The notes under the pieces were generated by a model. The model worked only from the letters and a program-made list of their open reading frames with translations. It searched no databases and had not been told where the DNA came from. This document shows positions 9,181 through 17,292 of a stretch of 64,000 nucleotides of DNA, one piece after another. How positions within the stretch are numbered: the first letter of the stretch is position 1; each line of letters begins with the position of its first letter. Position numbers and translations under genes: made by a program. Origin of the DNA: JANXLO01 sp043762265 (lineage in GTDB: Bacteria; Armatimonadota; Chthonomonadetes; Chthonomonadales; Chthonomonadaceae); contig JAYUMV010000239.1 in assembly GCA_043762265.1 (NCBI GenBank), positions 1-64,000 of the forward strand. The letters are read 5' to 3'.

Positions 9181-9903
9181 ATGTTCACGACACGCTCTTC
9201 TTCTCGCCGCGCCCTCTCGGCGTCGGCAAGCCTCCTGCTCCTCGGCGGCGCCCTGGTCTGCTCTGCACCGCAGGCCCATGCCGATCAGTACCTGGTCGGT
9301 GCCCTGCTGTTCGCCGCAGATTTTACAGGTGCGACCACCGCCTCCACTTCCTATCAGTACGATACGAATACTGGGAACGGGGCAAATACAACCGCGCTCA
9401 ACTTCACTTTCAATGGGACGACCTTCGGCAAAGGCATCTCTCTTCTGCTGCCCAGCGGCAACAGTACCTTGTCGTTCGTTGAGAACGTGGTGACTCCAAT
9501 CTCGCAGTTCAACGGAACCGCAGGAGATCTGGGGCTGTTCTTCTCCTCGACCAACACGCCGTACAACCCGGCCGCTGGGGCTCGAACGCCCGATCTGCTG
9601 GTATCCCGCGCTACGAATGGGTCCACGGCGTTCTTCTTCCCCACAGCGGGAACCTCGATCAACGACTATGTCTTTCCCGGCAATCGCGCTTACAGCGGAG
9701 CGACCAGCGCGACGCCGGGCTCACTTCCGATCACGGTGACAAGTTATAGTGTCGATAATAATGGGAGCGGCTCCGTGACTTTACGGGTGGGTGCTGCGGG
9801 AGCGGCCACGCCGGAGCCCGGCAGTATCGCCCTGCTTGTCGGAATGGGACTGACCGGCGGCGCCGTCGCACGACGCCGACGCAGAACCACGCTCGGCAGC
9901 TAA
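9181..9903 (+). CDS. PEP-CTERM secreted protein
   Basis: 240 aa. Signal peptide at about residues 1-35 (SRRALSASASLLLLGGALV then AHA). The middle is low-complexity, rich in Asn, Thr, Gly and Ser with no catalytic motif I recognise. The C-terminus has TPEPGSIALLVGMGLTGG followed by a basic tail (RRRRR), which is the PEP-CTERM tripartite signal for exosortase-dependent sorting. AAAGGGA precedes the ATG. Its promoter carries SARP-type repeats and its upstream neighbour is a BTAD regulator. A strong terminator closes it as a single-gene unit. Function beyond surface or matrix location is unknown. Confidence 0.88.
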   Translation: MFTTRSSSRRALSASASLLLLGGALVCSAPQAHADQYLVGALLFAADFTGATTASTSYQYDTNTGNGANTTALNFTFNGTTFGKGISLLLPSGNSTLSFVENVVTPISQFNGTAGDLGLFFSSTNTPYNPAAGARTPDLLVSRATNGSTAFFFPTAGTSINDYVFPGNRAYSGATSATPGSLPITVTSYSVDNNGSGSVTLRVGAAGAATPEPGSIALLVGMGLTGGAVARRRRRTTLGS

Positions 9904-9948
9904 ACCCGGGTTGATTCTGCTCTCCCTGCTTAACCTCGCTGTGCAGCC

Positions 9949-9989
9949 TTCCCCGTCCGCGCCTCTGTTGCGGACGGGGAATTTTGTTT
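9949..9989 (+). terminator. Rho-independent terminator of the PEP-CTERM gene
   Basis: TTCCCCGTCCGC and GCGGACGGGGAA form a perfect 12-bp stem with a 9-nt loop, followed by TTTTGTTT. It ends the transcript of the upstream PEP-CTERM gene. Confidence 0.93.
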
Positions 9990-10147
9990 GTTGTGCGGAG
10001 AGGTAGAGCAGGAAGGAGAGGGAAGCATCGGAGCGTTAGGGCAGAGAAACGATGCGCCTGTCCGGTCTCAACCATTATTGAAGAGGAGTTTGCTGCCCGC
10101 TTCCCGAACTGTCCGGCAGTTGATTGGATAGAGAGGAGACGGCGGCA

Positions 10148-11842
10148 ATGGCCCTATTTGAGCGAGGTACGGCAATTGAGCAGTCGATTTTGGAGGCGCT
10201 GGCGGAGACTCCGGGGAAGATGCGACCGATCATGGAGCGCTACGAGGCCGACCGACATAGCCTGGAACGAAAATATCCGTTGATGTTGTCGGTCGTGCGC
10301 CGAGAGCGGATGAATCGTTTTTTTGCAGGTTGGCGGGCCGCGCTGGAAACCCTGGACTTTGCGTCCTTCGCGCACGACGATCAGATCGACTTTTTGCTGT
10401 TTGACAATCACCTGCGGCATCAGTTGCGGCGACTGGCGATCGAAGCCGCACGCGCGGAAGAGACCGCGCAGCTGGTTCCGTTTCAAGCGAGTCTGCTAGG
10501 CCTCGAAGAGCAGCGCCTGCGCATGGAATGGGTTCAGCCGGAAGCGGTGGCGACGCTCCTCGACAAAACCGAGAAGCAGATTCGGCTGCAACAGCAAGCG
10601 CTCCACGACGACCCGCAGGCGAAGACTACCTGGAAAACAACGGTTGCCAATCGCGCCGCCGATGCCGTTGAAACGCTGCGCAACGCCCTGAAGCGCTGGA
10701 ATAAGTTTTATAACGGATACGATCCGCTCTTTACCTGGTGGGTAACGGAACCGTACCGTGCCGTGGATGCGGCGCTGGAAGAGTACGCCGGATTCTTGAG
10801 AGAGCATCTGGTGAGAGGCGAGAAGGGCGCGATCGTCGGGGATCCGTTGGGGCGCGCTGCGCTGACTGCCGAACTCGCGTTTGAGATGATCCCCTATACG
10901 CCGGAAGAGTTGATCGCGATCGGAGAGAAAGAGTTCGCCTGGTGCGAATCGGAGATCCAGCGTGTGGCGGCGGAGTTAGGACTGCCGGACCATCATGCCG
11001 CACTGGAGCATATCAAATCGCAGCACCGTGCGCCGGGAGAGCAGCCCGAGATGATCCGAGCGATGGCGGAGGAGGCGGTGGAGTTTCTGCACGCTCATGA
11101 CCTCGTCACGATACCGCCATTGGCCGAGGAGACCTGGCGCATGGAGATGATGACGCCTGAAGCGCAGTTGGTCAACCCGTTTTTCCTGGGTGGCGAACTG
11201 ATTCAGGTCTCCTTCCCGACCCATACTATGACGCATACGCAGAAACAGATGAGCCTGCGCGGCAACAACCCGCATTTTGCCCGCGCCACGGTACAACACG
11301 AACTCATACCCGGACATCACCTACAGATGTTCATGCTGACGCGGTACCGCCCCTATCGCCGCACCGTGGGCACCTCCTTCTGGATCGAAGGCTGGGCGCT
11401 CTACTGGGAGATGCGCCTCTGGGATCTGGGATTCCCGCTGACGCCCGAGAATCGCCTGGGAATGCTGTTCTGGCGCTCCCACCGAGCCGCCCGTATCGTC
11501 TTCTCGCTCAAATTTCACCTCGAACAGATGACCGCTCCCGAGTGTGTCGCCATGCTGATCGAACGCGTCGGCCATGAGCCTGCGAATGCAGAGGCCGAAG
11601 TGCGACGCTCGTTCAAAGGCGATTACGGCCCCCTCTACCAGGCCGCTTACATGCTCGGAGGACTTCAGATGAGGGCGCTGCACCGGGAGTTGGTGGAAGA
11701 AGGTTCCCTGACGGAGCGCGCTTTTCACGATGCCATTCTGCGCGAAAACAGCCTCCCGATCGAGATGCTCCGCGCTGCCCTAACCCTGCAGCCTCTGACC
11801 CGTGATTTCGTCTCGTCCTGGCGATTCTACGGGGAAGAATGA
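10148..11842 (+). CDS. DUF885 family protein (putative metallopeptidase)
   Basis: 564 aa. DUF885 proteins are predicted zinc peptidases; the hallmark HELIPGHH motif is at residues 384-391, followed by LQM as usual in the family. A later conserved-looking block is FWIEGWALYWE. There is no signal peptide, so the protein is probably cytoplasmic. The start is placed at ATG 10148 because GAGAGGAG lies just upstream. A TTG at 10124 would add eight residues but has no such site. The substrate is not deducible from sequence. It stands alone between a terminator and the next gene. Confidence 0.88.
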   Translation: MALFERGTAIEQSILEALAETPGKMRPIMERYEADRHSLERKYPLMLSVVRRERMNRFFAGWRAALETLDFASFAHDDQIDFLLFDNHLRHQLRRLAIEAARAEETAQLVPFQASLLGLEEQRLRMEWVQPEAVATLLDKTEKQIRLQQQALHDDPQAKTTWKTTVANRAADAVETLRNALKRWNKFYNGYDPLFTWWVTEPYRAVDAALEEYAGFLREHLVRGEKGAIVGDPLGRAALTAELAFEMIPYTPEELIAIGEKEFAWCESEIQRVAAELGLPDHHAALEHIKSQHRAPGEQPEMIRAMAEEAVEFLHAHDLVTIPPLAEETWRMEMMTPEAQLVNPFFLGGELIQVSFPTHTMTHTQKQMSLRGNNPHFARATVQHELIPGHHLQMFMLTRYRPYRRTVGTSFWIEGWALYWEMRLWDLGFPLTPENRLGMLFWRSHRAARIVFSLKFHLEQMTAPECVAMLIERVGHEPANAEAEVRRSFKGDYGPLYQAAYMLGGLQMRALHRELVEEGSLTERAFHDAILRENSLPIEMLRAALTLQPLTRDFVSSWRFYGEE

Positions 11843-12021
11843 GGTTTTGCATGGCATGGTGGGGGCCTTCCCTGAAATTTGACTCTGTTGCCGGGTTGGC
11901 ACTGCAACTCTTCCCGCCAATGCGTTCGTAAAAACGCTGACACGACTTTCGTCTGTCTCGCTACGGTGGAAAGCCGGGCGGGAAACGCTCTTCTAAATTC
12001 GTTTTTGAAAGGTTTCTACCT

Positions 12022-12987
12022 ATGAACCGACGTGAGTTGCTTTCAACGGCAGCCGGTCTCAGCGCCATGTTCGCCTTCGAAAATCTGCGTACCCGCACTC
12101 CGGCGTCCGCCGCTCCCCGCTTCGACGGTTTCGAGCCACAGACTCCCGAACCGCTCAGTACCGTAAAACTGACCGATCACCTCTCGGTCGTCATGGGCAA
12201 CGGGGGAAATATTGCGGTCCTCACCGGGGACGAAGGCACGGTGCAGGTGGACAGCGGCTATGCGAACCGAGCCACCGATGTCGCCAAAGCGATCGCGGAT
12301 CTGAGCGCACAACCGGTGACGACGCTGATCAATACGCACTGGCATCTCGATCATGTCGGCGGCAACGAGGCGGTCGGCAAGGGAGGAGCCCGAATCCTCG
12401 CGCAGACGACCACCCGAGCGCGCATGGCGACCGATCAGACCGTCGAGTTCATGAACATGCACTTGCCGCCCTCTCCTGCCATCGCCCTGCCCGTCATCAC
12501 CTTTGCGGATAGCCTCACCCTCTATTCCAACGGGGAACAGATCACGATGACGCACGTGCCGCCCGCGCACACCGATACGGACATCGTAGTCTATTTTCGC
12601 AAAGCGAACGTGCTGCATGCGGGCGATCTGTTGTTCAACGGCTTCTATCCATTTATCGACTACTCCAGTCGGGGCTGGATCGGGGGAATGGTCGCCGCCG
12701 CCGATATCGTGCTGAAGCTCTCGGACGCGAAGACCAAGATCATTCCCGGCCACGGCCCGATGGCGACACGCGCCGATGTCGTGGCCTTCCGCACTATGCT
12801 GCATACCGTTCAGACACGTATCGAAGCGCTGATGAAGAGCGGGAAGAGTTTGGAGCAGGTCGTCGGGTCGAAACCAACTCATGATCTCGACGAGAAGTGG
12901 GGCCAGGGCTTCCTGAAGCCGGACCAGTTTGCGACGTTGGCTTACACCGGCATCGTCCGCCATCGTGGTGTCGTCCGTCATGCCTAG
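12022..12987 (+). CDS. Metallo-beta-lactamase-fold hydrolase, exported
   Basis: 321 aa. The zinc motif HWHLDH is at residues 106-111 (HxHxDH), followed by GGNEAV. Later metal-ligand blocks are HVPPAHTDTD, HAGDLLF and PGHGP. The N-terminus (NRRELLSTAAGLSAMFAFEN) has a twin arginine and a moderately hydrophobic run, consistent with a Tat signal. It belongs to the broad MBL hydrolase superfamily; antibiotic hydrolysis cannot be inferred from these motifs. GAAAGG lies upstream of the ATG. Next comes a GNAT gene about 90 bp downstream on the same strand. Confidence 0.9.
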   Translation: MNRRELLSTAAGLSAMFAFENLRTRTPASAAPRFDGFEPQTPEPLSTVKLTDHLSVVMGNGGNIAVLTGDEGTVQVDSGYANRATDVAKAIADLSAQPVTTLINTHWHLDHVGGNEAVGKGGARILAQTTTRARMATDQTVEFMNMHLPPSPAIALPVITFADSLTLYSNGEQITMTHVPPAHTDTDIVVYFRKANVLHAGDLLFNGFYPFIDYSSRGWIGGMVAAADIVLKLSDAKTKIIPGHGPMATRADVVAFRTMLHTVQTRIEALMKSGKSLEQVVGSKPTHDLDEKWGQGFLKPDQFATLAYTGIVRHRGVVRHA

Positions 12988-13076
12988 GCGGTGCACCCGA
13001 ACAGGATCGATGCAAAACTTTGTATGAGAGGCGTTCGGGAGTCTGCTCAGAAGAGAAAAAGGGAAAGGAGAGCCCT

Positions 13077-13559
13077 ATGGCCGAAATCACGTTGCGGCCG
13101 GAAGCGCCGCAGGATAAGGAGTTCTTGTACGCTCTCTACGCCTCTACGCGTGAGGAAGAGCTCGCGGCGGTACCGTGGGCGGAAGCGCAGAAGGCCGCGT
13201 TTCTGCGGATGCAGTTCGCGGCCCAGAGCCATCACTATCACGCCTCGTTCACGGAATGCGACTTTCTGGTCGTGCTGGCCGATGGAATTCCGATAGGGCG
13301 TCTCTACCTGGACCGAAGAGAGCAGGTATTGCACATCGTAGACATCGCGCTCCTGCCACCGTGGCGGGGAAAGGGGATCGGCAGCGCTCTCCTCAGTTCG
13401 ATTCTTGCCGAGGCCGACCGGGTCGGTAAGGCAGTTTCGCTCCATGTAGAGAGCTTTAATCGAGCGGCGCGCCTTTATGAACGTCTCGGCTTCGTTCTGG
13501 GCAAACAGGAAGGTGTCTATCACTTCATGGAGCGCCCTCCGCGTACTATTGCTCTCTAA
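13077..13559 (+). CDS. GNAT family N-acetyltransferase
   Basis: 160 aa, normal for a single GNAT domain. The acetyl-CoA binding motif A is visible as LLPPWRGKGIGSALL, followed by LHVESFNRAARLYERLGF (motif B). The frame is open further upstream, but the start at 13077 has an AAAGGAG ribosome site and opens directly on the first beta strand. Substrate unknown. It may be co-transcribed with the upstream MBL gene. Confidence 0.9.
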   Translation: MAEITLRPEAPQDKEFLYALYASTREEELAAVPWAEAQKAAFLRMQFAAQSHHYHASFTECDFLVVLADGIPIGRLYLDRREQVLHIVDIALLPPWRGKGIGSALLSSILAEADRVGKAVSLHVESFNRAARLYERLGFVLGKQEGVYHFMERPPRTIAL

Positions 13560-13637
13560 CGCCTGCTAACCGCTGCGTTCCTATAGCGGGAACTTACGCG
13601 TTCCAGACGTAGATCGGCATCGCCTCCCCAACAAGAA

Positions 13638-13676
13638 AAACGGCGCTGTTCTCAGGATCTGAGATCAGCGCCGTTT
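13638..13676 (-). terminator. Terminator of the tail-collar operon
   Basis: AAACGGCGCTG pairs with CAGCGCCGTTT, with an additional inner CTCAG/CTGAG pairing. On the minus strand it ends in TTTTTCTTG. It lies about 55 nt after the last gene of the minus-strand unit and may also stop plus-strand transcription from the GNAT gene. Confidence 0.85.
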
Positions 13677-13729
13677 GGCGTGATGCCTTCGGTTCGCGCA
13701 GTCTGCCATGTCTCTCGTTTGGCGCCAGA

Positions 13730-14524
13730 TCAGGCGTTGGCAGCCTTTACCGGCTCCACGGAGAGGACCAGGTAGTGGAAGGGAACCGGGCCGAGGCAGT
13801 TCCACAGAGTCCCGCCGGTCAACTTGTCGTCCTCGTATTCCGGTATGAACCGGTAGTCGTCCCAGTTGGGAAGCGCATGAGACCGGGGGTCGGGAAGGGC
13901 GACGAAGTAGACTCCCTGGCGCAGTTTCGGCTGCTTGTTCCAGGCTGCCGTGCTGAAGCGGCAAACATGCTCGGTGCGTACCGTGCTGTCCTGCGTTTCG
14001 CCCGTGCTCTTTTTGGGATAGACGACGGAGAGCGCAAGACCTTCCGTGCGGCTGACCGGCATGCAGAAACTCACTGGACTGCTGTGGTGGTTCAGCGTGT
14101 CTCGCCGGTAGTTCCAGGCGTTGAACTGCACACTGACGCCCGGCTGCTGAGTCGGGAAATGCGCGAAGAGCGAGAATGCCGAGAGGCTGGGGTCCGGATG
14201 TCCGCTTCCCAGGCCGTGTACCGTGAGCCGCACTCCGGTGTCGGCCAGACTGCGGGCGCCCCACATCAGGCTCGCCGCCGGTTTTACGGTCTCGGTCTGT
14301 GCATCCCAGTAGCCGACCGCGTTGGCAGGGATCGGCTGCTCGGTTTTCGTCTGCTCCGACGCCTGCGCTGGCTGCGAAATCTGAGTAGTTGCGGCTGCCA
14401 TCAGGCCAGCAGCGGTTCCACCCATCAGAAAGGTGCGGCGGCTGGGCACGGTGCGCTGTGCGCCGGAAGCTGCCAGGGGGGCCGGAGCCTCGTCATACCG
14501 AGCCTGCCTATTTTGAGTTTGCAT
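13730..14524 (-). CDS. Tat-exported protein of unknown function (last gene of collar operon)
   Basis: 264 aa. The twin-arginine motif SRRTFLMGG (about 28-36) is followed by a hydrophobic run and an AQA site, so it should fold in the cytoplasm and be exported. The mature part has no catalytic motif I recognise. It is rich in aromatic residues and contains NAWNYRRDTLNHHSSP and WDDYRFIPEYEDDK. AAGGAGA precedes the ATG. It follows three tail-collar genes with a 59-nt gap and is followed by the operon terminator, so a shared role is likely. I cannot assign a function. Confidence 0.75.
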   Translation of the reverse strand: MQTQNRQARYDEAPAPLAASGAQRTVPSRRTFLMGGTAAGLMAAATTQISQPAQASEQTKTEQPIPANAVGYWDAQTETVKPAASLMWGARSLADTGVRLTVHGLGSGHPDPSLSAFSLFAHFPTQQPGVSVQFNAWNYRRDTLNHHSSPVSFCMPVSRTEGLALSVVYPKKSTGETQDSTVRTEHVCRFSTAAWNKQPKLRQGVYFVALPDPRSHALPNWDDYRFIPEYEDDKLTGGTLWNCLGPVPFHYLVLSVEPVKAANA

Positions 14525-14583
14525 CGATACTCTCCTTACGGGTAACGGCAGGACTGGCTGTCGTTCCGTCGATATGTTTCGTT

Positions 14584-15093
14584 TTACGAGGGATAGACCC
14601 CGATGAGGGCTATGATGAAGTTTATCGCTAAATAAGGCCCGATATTGGAATGGGCATTGCTGACAGGTGGTGCAGAGATTGCCACAGGCGCCATGGAGAC
14701 CGTCTGAGGCGCATTCTTATAGGCCGCGCCTGCGTTCGGCGCTGCCAGGAAATGACCGACAGGCGAACTGGAAGTCGCCGTTCCGGACTTGGCCTGCAGG
14801 TCATGGCTATGGACGGGCAGTTGCGCCTCCGTCAGGACCACGTTTTCCACTCCCGCCGTGTCGCCCAGATTGTAGGTCGAGAGGCCAGGACCCTGTCCTG
14901 CATGGACGGGGACTCGTCCACGCAGATCCGGAAGATTAAAAGTCGTCGCATCGCCTCCGTAGGTGGTGCCGATTATCGCAAACAAGACCTGGTAGTCGGC
15001 TTGACTTAATGCGCTGCCGTCGCATATCGCCCAGCCGCGGGGCGCGAAGTTGCCCGTAAATATTCGAATCTCACTGATATAGGGTGTTGCCAT
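14584..15093 (-). CDS. Phage tail-collar / microcystin-dependent-type protein, copy 3
   Basis: 169 aa. Family hallmarks: EIRIFTGNFAPRGWAICDG at the N-terminus, FAIIGTTYGGD, NLPDLRGRVPVHAGQGPG, then an HSHDL block and a C-terminal NFIIALIGVYPS. This collar domain occurs in phage tail fibre proteins and in stand-alone bacterial microcystin-dependent proteins; there are no phage genes around it. A perfect AAGGAGG site precedes the ATG. It is the most downstream of three tandem paralogues, 11 nt from copy 2. Confidence 0.92.
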   Translation of the reverse strand: MATPYISEIRIFTGNFAPRGWAICDGSALSQADYQVLFAIIGTTYGGDATTFNLPDLRGRVPVHAGQGPGLSTYNLGDTAGVENVVLTEAQLPVHSHDLQAKSGTATSSSPVGHFLAAPNAGAAYKNAPQTVSMAPVAISAPPVSNAHSNIGPYLAINFIIALIGVYPS

Positions 15094-15104
15094 TTGCGTC
15101 CTCC

Positions 15105-15605
15105 TTAATTGCGTGGTGGGAAGATGCCCAATAGGGCGATGATAAAGTTAAGGGTCAGGAAGGGTTGACGATTTTCGTGTCCTTGACCCGCCCCGGCGCT
15201 CGATACGCTCCCGGACTCCATCAGCGTATCGGCCGTGGAGTCGTAGAGGGTGCGGCGCGGCGGAGCTGCAAGCAAAGATCCTGCCGGTGACACGGTGTTC
15301 GCTGCTGCCGAGGAAGCCATGATCGTATGGCTATGCGTGGGCATTGTGCTCTCCGTCAGAACGACCGACTCCGCGCCCCCCTGCGTCCCGTAAGGCATGT
15401 TAGTGTCGAAATGCATCGGCACGCGGCTGCGCAGATCCGGAAGCGCGAACGTCTGTCTTCCGTCGCCGCCATAGGTGGTCCCAAGCAGGGAAAACAGAGC
15501 CGTATTCTGGCTTATCGAGAGTAACTGACCGTTGCACAGTGCCCAGTTTTGTGGAATAGTGTTGCCGGAGATCATTTTGATCTCTCCCAAGAATGGTTCT
15601 GCCAT
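15105..15605 (-). CDS. Phage tail-collar / microcystin-dependent-type protein, copy 2
   Basis: 166 aa. It has the same plan as its neighbours: GEIKMISGNTIPQNWALCNG, FSLLGTTYGGDG, ALPDLRSRVPMHF, THSHTIM and a terminal NFIIALLGIFPP. AAAAGGAG precedes the ATG. There are 12 nt to copy 1 and 11 nt to copy 3, so the three genes are certainly co-transcribed. The central regions differ strongly between copies while the ends are conserved, which suggests subunits of one assembly with different exposed surfaces (inference). Confidence 0.92.
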   Translation of the reverse strand: MAEPFLGEIKMISGNTIPQNWALCNGQLLSISQNTALFSLLGTTYGGDGRQTFALPDLRSRVPMHFDTNMPYGTQGGAESVVLTESTMPTHSHTIMASSAAANTVSPAGSLLAAPPRRTLYDSTADTLMESGSVSSAGAGQGHENRQPFLTLNFIIALLGIFPPRN

Positions 15606-15617
15606 GGTAATCTCCTT

Positions 15618-16139
15618 TTACTGGTGACTCGGGTAGATGCCGGACGTGCAGATGATGAAATTGAGCGCAAGAAAAGGCGATCTGTTTTCGTGCGCCTGAT
15701 TGCTCCCTCGTGAAACGAGGCTGTTTGCATTCATCGCGACGAGATTGGTTGGCGAGTGGTAGATATTGCCCAGGCTGCTATTCGCTTGACTCAAAGCCAT
15801 CGTCGTCGGATTCGCCTGGTTCGCGGCATTGGGAGCCGCCATCAGTGTGTGCGTGTGTGCGGCCTGGTCCGCTGTCAGAGCGACTCCTGCCTGCCCGTCT
15901 GCTTCGCCCAGAGTGTACGCAGTCAGTCCTGTGCCAGCTCCGCATTGGAGGGGAACTCGCTCGCGCAAATCCGGTAGGGCGAAAGTGTTAATACCGTTTC
16001 CGCCGTAGGCGGTGCCCAGAATGCTGTACAGGCTGGCGTAGGTAGTCGTACTGAGAAGCTGACCGTTGCAGAAGGTCCAGCCTCTAGGCTCAAAGTTAAA
16101 GGGTACGAGTCTGATTTCGCCGATAAATGCTTCTGACAT
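15618..16139 (-). CDS. Phage tail-collar / microcystin-dependent-type protein, copy 1
   Basis: 173 aa. It carries GEIRLVPFNFEPRGWTFCNG, YSILGTAYGGNG, ALPDLRERVPLQCGAGTG, AHTHTLM and a terminal LNFIICTSGIYPS. There is no signal peptide, as in its paralogues, so export if any is not by Sec. It starts 32 nt after the PEP-CTERM gene, with AAGGA before the ATG. It is the first of three tandem collar genes. Confidence 0.92.
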   Translation of the reverse strand: MSEAFIGEIRLVPFNFEPRGWTFCNGQLLSTTTYASLYSILGTAYGGNGINTFALPDLRERVPLQCGAGTGLTAYTLGEADGQAGVALTADQAAHTHTLMAAPNAANQANPTTMALSQANSSLGNIYHSPTNLVAMNANSLVSRGSNQAHENRSPFLALNFIICTSGIYPSHQ

Positions 16140-16171
16140 TGTGCTTTCCTTTCGGTTGGTGAGGCAGCGTC

Positions 16172-16969
16172 TTAGCTGCGTTTTTTCATTTTGCGTTTGA
16201 GGAGCAGGCTGCCGATACCGGCCCCGAATAAGAGCGCTACGGAACCCGGCTCGGGCACATCCGGCGTCCCGCCACCTGCGTCCGGGCCGATATGGACATT
16301 GTCTACTAGGATCGCTGAGGAGATACTGTTGTCATCGACGTTGACTGCACCGAAGCCCAGGGTATAGTTGCCGGTCGTCGGCAGCGTGATGGTTTGCGTG
16401 GAAAAGCCGGTGTGCTTATCGTACGGCGCATCGAGGCCACCCGCGACGGAACTGAGCGAACTGTTGGTGTCGGCCAGTTTGAAGGCGATGCCATTCAAGG
16501 TGTAGAAGCCGAAATCGTTGTTGATAGGCGCGGTGGTTTCGCTGGTGGCGAAATCCCAGGCAAACGATAGTTGCTCGCCTGCATTGCCGTGGAAGGTCTG
16601 CTTGAAGGCCGAACCTTCGATGGCGGTGCCCGGATTGGCAATCGTATTCAGCGCGCCATTAGACAGCCCTAGAAATGTCTCAAGGCTGCCAGCAGCAACG
16701 GGGTTCGGCGTAACGCCTCCGAAGTGATCAGTGCCTGCAAGCGCCAGAGAGGTTCCTTGCGTGGGAGCGATCTGGAAACTGCCGTAGTAACCGTCGGTGG
16801 TCGGATTGGCTGTGAACTGCTCTACCGCTGTGAACCCACTTGAAATCCAAATCGTAAGATCACCGGTCTCGAAGCCGCCGTTGGCAACCTGAGCCTGGGC
16901 TGTGCCTGAAGCGAGCAGGGTGCAGAGGCCGAAGAGACCCGCGCCAACGATTTTGTGATGTAAAGTCAT
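16172..16969 (-). CDS. PEP-CTERM protein heading the tail-collar operon
   Basis: 265 aa. Signal peptide at residues 1-26 (hydrophobic core then AQAQ). The mature protein starts VANGGFETGDLTIW, typical of PEP-CTERM proteins with a carbohydrate-binding-like beta-sandwich. The C-terminal signal is VPEPGSVALLFGAGIGSLLL plus KRKMKKR. It is the first gene of a five-gene minus-strand unit (32 nt before the first collar gene). Its promoter has a CRP-type palindrome centred at -41.5. It may anchor or partner the collar proteins at the cell surface; that is inference. Confidence 0.88.
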   Translation of the reverse strand: MTLHHKIVGAGLFGLCTLLASGTAQAQVANGGFETGDLTIWISSGFTAVEQFTANPTTDGYYGSFQIAPTQGTSLALAGTDHFGGVTPNPVAAGSLETFLGLSNGALNTIANPGTAIEGSAFKQTFHGNAGEQLSFAWDFATSETTAPINNDFGFYTLNGIAFKLADTNSSLSSVAGGLDAPYDKHTGFSTQTITLPTTGNYTLGFGAVNVDDNSISSAILVDNVHIGPDAGGGTPDVPEPGSVALLFGAGIGSLLLKRKMKKRS

Positions 16970-17093
16970 ATTGATTGACCTTTCTTCCCGTTCGCCGTGA
17001 GGAGTGCTGGGCGAAACAAAGGCGATTTTGAGAAACCGAATGTGAATGGGGATCGCTACCGGGATAGGAAACTCTCTCCTTCGTTCTATTATC

Positions 17094-17136
17094 AGTATAG
17101 GGCCACCAGCGCCATTAATCTGTGACCCGCATCACA
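17094..17136 (-). promoter_or_regulatory. Promoter with CRP/FNR-family palindrome at -41.5
   Basis: TGTGACCCGCATCACA at 17121-17136 is a perfect TGTGA-N6-TCACA palindrome. On the minus strand a -10 hexamer TATACT lies at 17099-17094, predicting a start of transcription near 17087. The palindrome centre is then at -41.5, the classical class II activator position. There is no good -35, in keeping with activator dependence. It drives the PEP-CTERM/collar operon. No CRP-family gene is in the window. Apart from this site and the terminator, the 16970-17292 gap shows nothing else. Confidence 0.65.
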
Positions 17137-17180
17137 CTCGTTTCGTGCGTTCCGCACAAAGCTCTCACCTCTACGGGACA

Positions 17181-17216
17181 AGCGAAAGCCCGCCTCTCGG
17201 AAGTCGAGAGGCGGGC
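17181..17216 (-). terminator. Terminator of the phosphoesterase gene
   Basis: GCCCGCCTCTCG and CGAGAGGCGGGC form a perfect 12-bp stem with a 5-nt loop. On the minus strand it is followed by TTTCGCTT. It lies about 80 nt past the stop at 17293. Confidence 0.8.
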
Positions 17217-17292
17217 CGGTTTTGAGATTAAAATCCCGTTTTAGAGCGGCAATTCATGGCCGAAAAAAGCTTTTCGGACGACGTAGGACTGC

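Noticed and set aside
13730..16969. Prophage remnant
   Set aside because: Tail-collar domains are the only phage-like feature. No capsid, terminase, integrase or lysis genes accompany them.
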